This document shows positions 59,191 through 64,000 of a stretch of 64,000 nt of DNA, one piece after another. A program made the translations under genes and the position numbers. Under the pieces are notes generated by a model. That model did no database searches. It had not been told where the DNA came from and saw only the letters and a program-made list of their open reading frames with translations. Within the stretch, counting starts at the first letter, position 1. Each line of letters begins with the position of its first letter. The DNA lies in contig CAVXIQ010000006.1 of NCBI GenBank assembly GCA_963761905.1, positions 124,001-188,000 of the forward strand, in the 5' to 3' direction. This DNA is from Gaiellasilicea sp963761905. Its GTDB lineage: Bacteria > Actinomycetota > Thermoleophilia > Gaiellales > Gaiellaceae.

Positions 59191-60316
59191 CGTCGAGCTC
59201 CAGCCTCACGGTCGTGCCACGCCCGGGCGCGGAAGCGATCGCGAGCCGCCCGCCGAGCCGCTCCGCCCGCTCCTGCATCGAGGTGAGCCCGAGGCTCCGA
59301 GCTCTCGTCTCGCGGCCGTCCGGCTCGAAGCCGACGCCGTCGTCCTCGACCTCGAGCACCAGGCGGCCGTCGCCGGCGTCCAGCCGGACGCCGATCCGGC
59401 TCGCGCCGGCATGCTTGATCGCATTCTGGAGCGCCTCCTGGGCGATCCGGAGCACCTCGCGGTCGCGCGCTGAATCGGAGGCCGGTTCCTCGCCGAGATC
59501 GAGCTCCAGCTCGTACGGCCCGAGCCGCTGCAGCAGCTCGACGTGCTTGCGGAGCGCGCCGGCGAGGCCGTCCCGCGCGAGCTCGGGTGGGCGGAGCTCG
59601 AAGACGAGCGAACGGAGCTCCTCGAGCGCCTCGCGCGCGAGCGACTGCAGCCTGGCGACCTGGTCGCGCGCCGCTTCGGGATCGCGCTCGAGCAGCGTTG
59701 CCGCGGCTTCGGCGTTGAGCACGAGCCCGAAGAGCCTCTGGCTGACCGCGTCGTGGAGGTCGAGCGCCAGCCGGTTCCGCTCCGCGACGATCGAGAGCTC
59801 GCGCGTCTGCTCGTGGAGGCGCGCGTTCGCGATCGCGATTGCGGCATGGGCGGCGAGGAGGCCGATCAGCTCCTGGTCGTCGTCGGTGAAGTCGTCCGCG
59901 TCGAGCTTCTCCGTCAGGTAGAAGGCGCCGATCACGCCGGTCGGCGAGACGATCGGGACGCCGAGGAAGGTGCGCATGTCGGGGTGCGCGTCCGGCCACC
60001 AGCCACGGAAGCGTGGGTGCTCGTGGATGTCGCGCGTGCGATAGGGCGTGTCCGCGTCGAGCATCGCGCCCAGGACGCCGTGCTGCCGCGGCAGCGGGCC
60101 GAGCGAGGCGATCAGCCCGTCGCTCATCCCCGACGTCAGGAAGCGCCGGAAGCCGCCCTCGCCGTCCGGAAGCCCGAGCGCCGCGTACCGCGCGCCGGCC
60201 AGCTCGCGTGCGCTGTCGACCAGGCGCTGCAGGACCTCGTCCACCGAGAGCCCCGCCGCGACCGCCAGGACGGCGTCGCTGACGGCTCGGAGCGTCGGAT
60301 TCAGCCCTCCGGTCAT
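59183..60316 (-). CDS. GAF-domain sensor histidine kinase (HisKA_3)
   Basis: A 377-residue soluble kinase with a single GAF domain (residues about 20-165; ARYAALGLPDGEGG, HPDMRTFLGVPI, GAFYLTEK), a HisKA_3 helix with phospho-His in LALDLHDAVSQRLF, and a HATPase domain (EALQNAIKHAGA, DDGVGFEPDG, GLTSMQERAERL, PGRGTTVRLEL). There is no membrane segment, so it senses an internal signal. It pairs with the overlapping response regulator downstream. Confidence 0.93.
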   Translation of the reverse strand: MTGGLNPTLRAVSDAVLAVAAGLSVDEVLQRLVDSARELAGARYAALGLPDGEGGFRRFLTSGMSDGLIASLGPLPRQHGVLGAMLDADTPYRTRDIHEHPRFRGWWPDAHPDMRTFLGVPIVSPTGVIGAFYLTEKLDADDFTDDDQELIGLLAAHAAIAIANARLHEQTRELSIVAERNRLALDLHDAVSQRLFGLVLNAEAAATLLERDPEAARDQVARLQSLAREALEELRSLVFELRPPELARDGLAGALRKHVELLQRLGPYELELDLGEEPASDSARDREVLRIAQEALQNAIKHAGASRIGVRLDAGDGRLVLEVEDDGVGFEPDGRETRARSLGLTSMQERAERLGGRLAIASAPGRGTTVRLELDDG

Positions 60317-60383
60317 CCGCTCGGACGATAGACCCCCGAGCCACGTCCTTCGCGGACGCGTCCCGCAACTCGATCCTGTTTAC

Positions 60384-60402
60384 ACGACGCGCGTCGCGTC
60401 GT
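60384..60402. promoter_or_regulatory. Inverted repeat ACGACGCG-CGT-CGCGTCGT
   Basis: An 8-bp perfect inverted repeat with a 3-bp centre lies between the divergent kinase and secreted-protein genes, 14 bp before the start of the latter. It is a candidate operator, perhaps for the adjacent LuxR-type regulator; this is inference from position alone. Confidence 0.45.
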
Positions 60403-60415
60403 ACCATCGAGGCCA

Positions 60416-61354
60416 GTGATCGCCCAGTCCCGCCCGGCGCTTGCGCTCGCGGCGGCGGTTGCGGTCCTGCTCGTCGGCGGCACGGCGGGAGCCACCACCG
60501 CACCCGGAGCGGTCGAGCGCGCTCTCACCGTCACGGTCCGGGGCGCGGGGTCGGTGACGATCGAGCCGCCGGGAGTCGTTTGCGAGGACATCTGTCGGCG
60601 CCGCTACGAACCCGGCACGCGGGTGACGCTGACGCCGCGCGGCGGCCGGCTCGTCTCCTGGGAGGGCGCGTGCGAGAACGCGGAGAAAGCCTGCGTACTC
60701 ACGCTCGATACGGACACCACGGTTCGGGCGGTCTTCGTCGTGGAAGTGACGCCACCGCCGTTGACCACAGACCCGCCGCCGGTGCACACAGACCCGCTCG
60801 AGAAAGCGCTCGGCCGCCTCCGCCCGGCGAGCGTCGCCTTCAACACGCCGACCACGCTCCGGCTCGGCGAGTCGACCGAGATCCAGCTCCTGCTCTCGAT
60901 CCGCGAGCCGCTCGCGAGGCTCGAGAAGCAGATCGCCGAGATCGGCGAGATCGAGGGCGCCACAGTCCGTGTCTCCGACGACATGGAGGCGCGCTTGACC
61001 GGTCCCGGCTTCGAGATCGAGGCGATCAGCGATCCCCGCCAGCTGGTCGTCGAGAGCGAGACCACCGGCTGGAAGTGGGAGATCGAGGCCACCGAGACCG
61101 GGAGGCATCGCCTGCACCTGACGCTGACCGCGTTCATCGAGGTCGACGGGGAGCGCCGCGCGCGAACCGTGCAGACGTTCGAGCGGACGCTCGTGATCGA
61201 CGTGACGTGGACGAGCCGCATCTCAGGCTTCGTCGACGACAACTGGCAGTGGCTTTGGAGCGCGATCCTCGTTCCCGTCGGGTTGTGGGTGCTTCAGCGC
61301 CGGCGCCGCGCGGCAGCGTCAGAGCCAGGGTCGGGCGCGCCGGCTCACGACTGA
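60416..61354 (+). CDS. Secreted, C-terminally anchored protein of unknown function
   Basis: A 312-residue protein. A signal peptide covers residues 1-26 (LALAAAVAVLLVGGTAGA). A small beta domain follows with two Cys pairs (VVCEDICRRRY and GACENAEKAC), resembling the bacterial-repeat/InlB B-type folds seen in wall proteins. The middle is charged and predicted to form strands and helix (LARLEKQIAEIGEIEG). A membrane helix near residues 282-300 (WLWSAILVPVGLWVLQ) and a basic tail complete it. The start is GTG 60416. The C-terminus overlaps the convergent gene by 10 bp. Confidence 0.75.
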   Translation: MIAQSRPALALAAAVAVLLVGGTAGATTAPGAVERALTVTVRGAGSVTIEPPGVVCEDICRRRYEPGTRVTLTPRGGRLVSWEGACENAEKACVLTLDTDTTVRAVFVVEVTPPPLTTDPPPVHTDPLEKALGRLRPASVAFNTPTTLRLGESTEIQLLLSIREPLARLEKQIAEIGEIEGATVRVSDDMEARLTGPGFEIEAISDPRQLVVESETTGWKWEIEATETGRHRLHLTLTAFIEVDGERRARTVQTFERTLVIDVTWTSRISGFVDDNWQWLWSAILVPVGLWVLQRRRRAAASEPGSGAPAHD

Positions 61355-61968
61355 ATCGATGGATGAAGGAGCGGCACGGCGGACGCCGGGCAGGCGCGCA
61401 GCACGGCGAGGAGCGACGGTGGCGTGACCACCCGCGCCTCGATCCCGCCACGCCGAGCGCGCCGCGTCCGCATAACCGGACGCCGTCCAGCGCAGTAGCT
61501 CGCGCCCGAGGACGAGCCACGGCGCGCCCTCATCCAGGACGAACGCGCCGTCCGGAAGCCGGTCGAGCAACGCGTCGTGCCGTCGCTGGGTGCCGTCCTC
61601 GGCCACGCGCTCCTCGTGGAGCTGCGCGTCGATCGCATCCGCGCCCGCCTGGCCCGGATGAAGCTCGCGCCAGAGCTCGCAGAACCGGGTGTAGTCCTCG
61701 CGCCGGCAGAGCGCGCAGGGCCGGTGCCCGGCGGCGAAGGCCGTCGCCTCGTCGAGGAAGAAGAGCTCGGTGAAGCGGCCCGGCTGGAGCAGCGGCTCGC
61801 GGTGCCAACCGCGGAACTCGAGCCGGCAGGCGATCCAGCGCCGGCCGTTGAAGCGCCTGCGGATCGTCCGCCGGCGTCGTGGAGGCAGCCCCGGTTGCCG
61901 TAGACGAGCCCGCGTCCGGGCTCGGCGACGAGCTCGCTCGTGGGTGTGACGCGATTCTGGAGCGGCAT
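61345..61968 (-). CDS. Conserved unknown protein with a CxxC motif (two compensating frameshifts)
   Basis: A product of about 207 residues. It opens PLQNRVTPTSELVAEPGRGL with YGNRGCLHD, a text I recognise from many unnamed actinobacterial proteins. The frame leaves near 61865, and the next frame reads RWIACRLEFRGW, LQPGRFTELFFLDEATAFAA, GHRPCALCRREDY and GAFVLDEGAPWLVLG. It returns near 61455 to end VVTPPSLLAVLRA to HPSIQS. The CALCRREDY motif could bind zinc or fit a small nuclease fold. Function unknown. It is just upstream-coupled to the antiporter gene by 4 bp. Confidence 0.65.
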   Translation of the reverse strand: MPLQNRVTPTSELVAEPGRGLVYGNRGCLHDAGGRSAGASTAGAGSPAGSSSAVGTASRCSSRAASPSSSSSTRRRPSPPGTGPARSAGARTTPGSASSGASFIRARRARMRSTRSSTRSAWPRTAPSDGTTRCSTGFRTARSSWMRARRGSSSGASYCAGRRPVMRTRRARRGGIEARVVTPPSLLAVLRACPASAVPLLHPSIQS

Positions 61969-61972
61969 TGCG

Positions 61973-63565
61973 CTAGCGGTCGAGCCGTGTCTCTTCGAGG
62001 TCGAGGTCGCGGAGGATCGGGTTCATGATCTCGTCGCCGATCCGGCCGACTCGACGCAGCTCCACGAGCGCGCTCCGCTCCGCCTCGAGGAGCTCGCGCC
62101 GCAGCCGCTGGTAGTCGGCCGAGCGCTCCTCGATCGCGCCGTCGTCGCCGTCGTCGAAGCGAGCCGAGAAGCGGCTCAGACGAAACTCGTACATCCCGCG
62201 CAGCCGCTCCACCGTGTCCTCGCGCGCCCAGCCCTCGGGGGCGAGCTCGTCCAGGCGCGCCAGACCCGCCTCGGCCGCCTTGACCCGAGCCTTCGCCTCC
62301 TCCCGCTCGGCGGCCACGGCATCCGACTCCAGCCCGAGCACGCGAATCGCGAAGGGGAGCGAGAGACCCTGGCCGACGAGCGTGACGAGGATCACGCAGA
62401 ACGCGAGGAAGATGACCAGGTCGCGGCCCGGAAAGGGAGCGCCCGCGTCGGTCGTGAAGGGAAGGGCGAGCGCGGCGGCGAGCGAGACCGCTCCGCGCAT
62501 CCCCGCCCAGCCGATCAACGCCGGGGCCTGCCACGGAGGCGACGGATCGCGCTCCCGGATCCGGCGGCTCAGGCGGCGCGGCAGGTAGGTGGCGGGAAAG
62601 ACCCAGAGCAGCCGCACGACGATCACGGTCGCGCCGATCGCGGCGCCGTACGGAAGAGCGTCCAGCCCGGAGGTGCCGTCGAGGTTGTCGAGAATCGCAG
62701 GCAGCTGCAGGCCGATCAGGACGAAGAGGATGGCGTTGAGCACGAACGTGCCGATCTCCCAGACGGCGTCGCCCTGAAGCCGCACCTCGGCGGTCGTCAG
62801 CTCCGGCGTGTGCCAGCCGAGGTAGACGCCTGCGGTCACCGCCGCGAGCACGCCGGACACGCCGAGCACCTCGGCGGGCAGGAAGGCGAAGTAGCCGGTC
62901 ATCAGCGAGATCGTGATCTCGACCGGCGGATCGTGGAGCCGGCGGCGAGCCTGGCGGACGACCCAGCCGACGGCGAGGCCGACGAGCACGCCGCCCACCG
63001 CTCCGAGGACGAAGCGGAAACCGGCGCCCCAGAGCGAGAACGAGCCCGAGACGACGGCGCCGACCGCGACGCGATACGCGACGAGGGCTGTCGCGTCGTT
63101 GACGAGCGACTCGCCCTCGATGATCGCGACGATCCGCCGCGGCACCCCGAGCCGGCGCGCGATCGCGGTGGCGGCAATCGGATCGGTCGGCGAGACGATC
63201 GCGCCCAGCGTGAACGCGGCGGCCCACGGAAGCTCGACCACCTCGTGCGCGACGACGGCGACCGAGACCGTGGTGGCGAGCACGAGCCCGACCGCGAGCA
63301 GGCCGATCGGCCGGATGTTCGTGCGGAGATCGCGGAGCGAGGTGAAGAAGGCCGCGCCGTAGAGGAGCGGCGGGAGCAGGACGACCAGAACGAGGTCCGG
63401 CGGCAGCTCGACGTCCGGGACGCCCGGCGCGAAGCCCACCGCGAGCCCGCCGAGCACGAGCAGGATCGGATACGGCACCTGGACGAACGGCGCGAGCGCG
63501 AGCAGCGACGCGATCGCAACGAGGAGCGCGAGGAGGACGAACGCATCGTGGTGGTCGACCCCCAC
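61973..63565 (-). CDS. CPA1-family Na+/H+ antiporter
   Basis: A 530-residue antiporter. About 12 membrane helices span residues 5-410, with the CPA1 motifs GAIVSPTDPIAATAIARRLGVP (the ion-binding Asp) and EGESLVNDATALVAYRVA (the ND pair). WAGMRGAVSLAAALALP is typical of bacterial NhaP/NhaG-type proteins. The cytoplasmic C-terminal 110 residues are charged and helical (VAAEREEAKARVKAAEAGLARLDEL). It extrudes Na+ (or K+) for pH and salt homeostasis. ATG or GTG at 63565 starts it. Confidence 0.92.
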   Translation of the reverse strand: MGVDHHDAFVLLALLVAIASLLALAPFVQVPYPILLVLGGLAVGFAPGVPDVELPPDLVLVVLLPPLLYGAAFFTSLRDLRTNIRPIGLLAVGLVLATTVSVAVVAHEVVELPWAAAFTLGAIVSPTDPIAATAIARRLGVPRRIVAIIEGESLVNDATALVAYRVAVGAVVSGSFSLWGAGFRFVLGAVGGVLVGLAVGWVVRQARRRLHDPPVEITISLMTGYFAFLPAEVLGVSGVLAAVTAGVYLGWHTPELTTAEVRLQGDAVWEIGTFVLNAILFVLIGLQLPAILDNLDGTSGLDALPYGAAIGATVIVVRLLWVFPATYLPRRLSRRIRERDPSPPWQAPALIGWAGMRGAVSLAAALALPFTTDAGAPFPGRDLVIFLAFCVILVTLVGQGLSLPFAIRVLGLESDAVAAEREEAKARVKAAEAGLARLDELAPEGWAREDTVERLRGMYEFRLSRFSARFDDGDDGAIEERSADYQRLRRELLEAERSALVELRRVGRIGDEIMNPILRDLDLEETRLDR

Positions 63566-63627
63566 TCTCCCGGAGCGTAGACCAGCGCCAGACGCTTGCC
63601 GACCGTCGATCCGGGAAGATGCGAGCG

Positions 63628-64000
63628 ATGAGCACCGGAGAGATCGCCGCCAAGGGTCGTCGCGCGGGCCAGAGCCCCTGGGTCGAGCGGCTCGGCCGCG
63701 CCGGTCTCGTGGCCAAGGGTGTCATCTACGCGGTGATCGGAGTCCTCGCGATCAAGGTCGCGCTCGGCGGCCGGGAGGAGAGCCCCGATCGCCAGGGGGC
63801 GCTGCGCACGATCGGCGAGCAGCCGTTCGGCAAGGGCCTGCTCGTCCTGCTCGCGCTCGGTCTCGCCGGGTATGCGCTCTGGCGGCTCGCGCAGGCCGTG
63901 CTCGACCGGGACAGCGAGGGCGAGGACGCGAAAGGGCTCGCGAAGCGTGGCGGCTCGCTCGCCAAGGCGGGCTTCTACGGCGCGCTCTGCGCCCTCACCG
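63628..64000 (+). CDS. DUF1206 family membrane protein (3' end beyond the window)
   Basis: The first 124 residues of a DUF1206 protein. It begins with a short lead, then the first repeat: WVERLGRAGLVAKGVIYAVIGVLAIKVALGG, QPFGKGLLVLLALGLAGYALWRLAQA, and the start of the second (KRGGSLAKAGFYGALC). The family has three such two-helix repeats and unknown function, common in Actinobacteria. ATG 63628 is chosen; an in-frame ATG at 63619 would add three residues. Confidence 0.85.
   Translation, partial: MSTGEIAAKGRRAGQSPWVERLGRAGLVAKGVIYAVIGVLAIKVALGGREESPDRQGALRTIGEQPFGKGLLVLLALGLAGYALWRLAQAVLDRDSEGEDAKGLAKRGGSLAKAGFYGALCALT

Overview
The window is GC-rich throughout, with G/C-ending codons, frequent GTG starts and many ATGA/GTGA gene overlaps. 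The gene families present (a leucine-type liv operon, a MarP-like protease, DUF1206, a DevR/DosS-type two-component pair, a bifunctional homocysteine methyltransferase/MTHFR, actinobacterial small unknowns) point to a free-living actinobacterium. The best guess is the Thermoleophilia (Gaiellales/Solirubrobacterales); this is inference, as no rRNA is present. Many otherwise intact genes carry single-base frameshifts (at least 16 in 64 kb). That pattern suggests uncorrected sequencing indels rather than mass gene death, so most of these are annotated as CDS with the shift position given.

Layout. 1-8 kb: a DDAH/arginine-deiminase-like gene end, a lipoprotein esterase, a pyridoxamine-oxidase-like protein, then a minus-strand branched-chain amino acid uptake operon (livK-H-M-G-F plus a class V aminotransferase). 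8-14.5 kb: a bicupin protein, then a divergent ABC-2 export operon with one ATPase followed by six permeases in three A/B pairs. 14.6-20 kb: a secreted protein, a DppA-type peptidase, an SDR, the homocysteine methyltransferase/MTHFR and a CvpA-trypsin protease.

20.2-42.3 kb: a probable composite genomic island next to an intact tRNA-Asp(GUC). A perfect 43-bp copy of the tRNA 3' half lies at 26416-26458 and a degenerate copy at 42291-42315. The first segment holds malic enzyme, aldehyde dehydrogenase and a P1B ATPase. The second starts with broken genes (HAD, DUF4268-like, CcdA, AbgT). It then carries an AI-2E permease, a GAF histidine kinase/NarL regulator, a universal stress protein, phosphoketolase plus acetate kinase, a GNAT/ADP-forming acyl-CoA synthetase fusion, VKOR plus a DsbA-like protein, a membrane-anchored copper nitrite reductase-like protein and small unknowns. 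Read together, this looks like a low-oxygen, redox-stress and acetate-yielding energy module under a DosRS-like switch. No integrase is visible.

42.4-54.6 kb: a PadR-controlled MacB/FtsX-type ABC exporter, a SulP transporter, a hemerythrin-cupin fusion, an FAD monooxygenase, a membrane protein made of two fused tandem copies, small ABM- and NTF2-like proteins, remnants of a LivK-type receptor and of a beta-propeller gene, and a DHFR-like reductase. 54.6-64 kb: a Nudix/NrtR-type regulator with a probable leaderless promoter, an MDR dehydrogenase, a QueA-like protein, an SDR, DUF5519, a second GAF kinase/LuxR pair, a secreted anchored protein, a cysteine-containing unknown, a Na+/H+ antiporter and the start of a DUF1206 gene.
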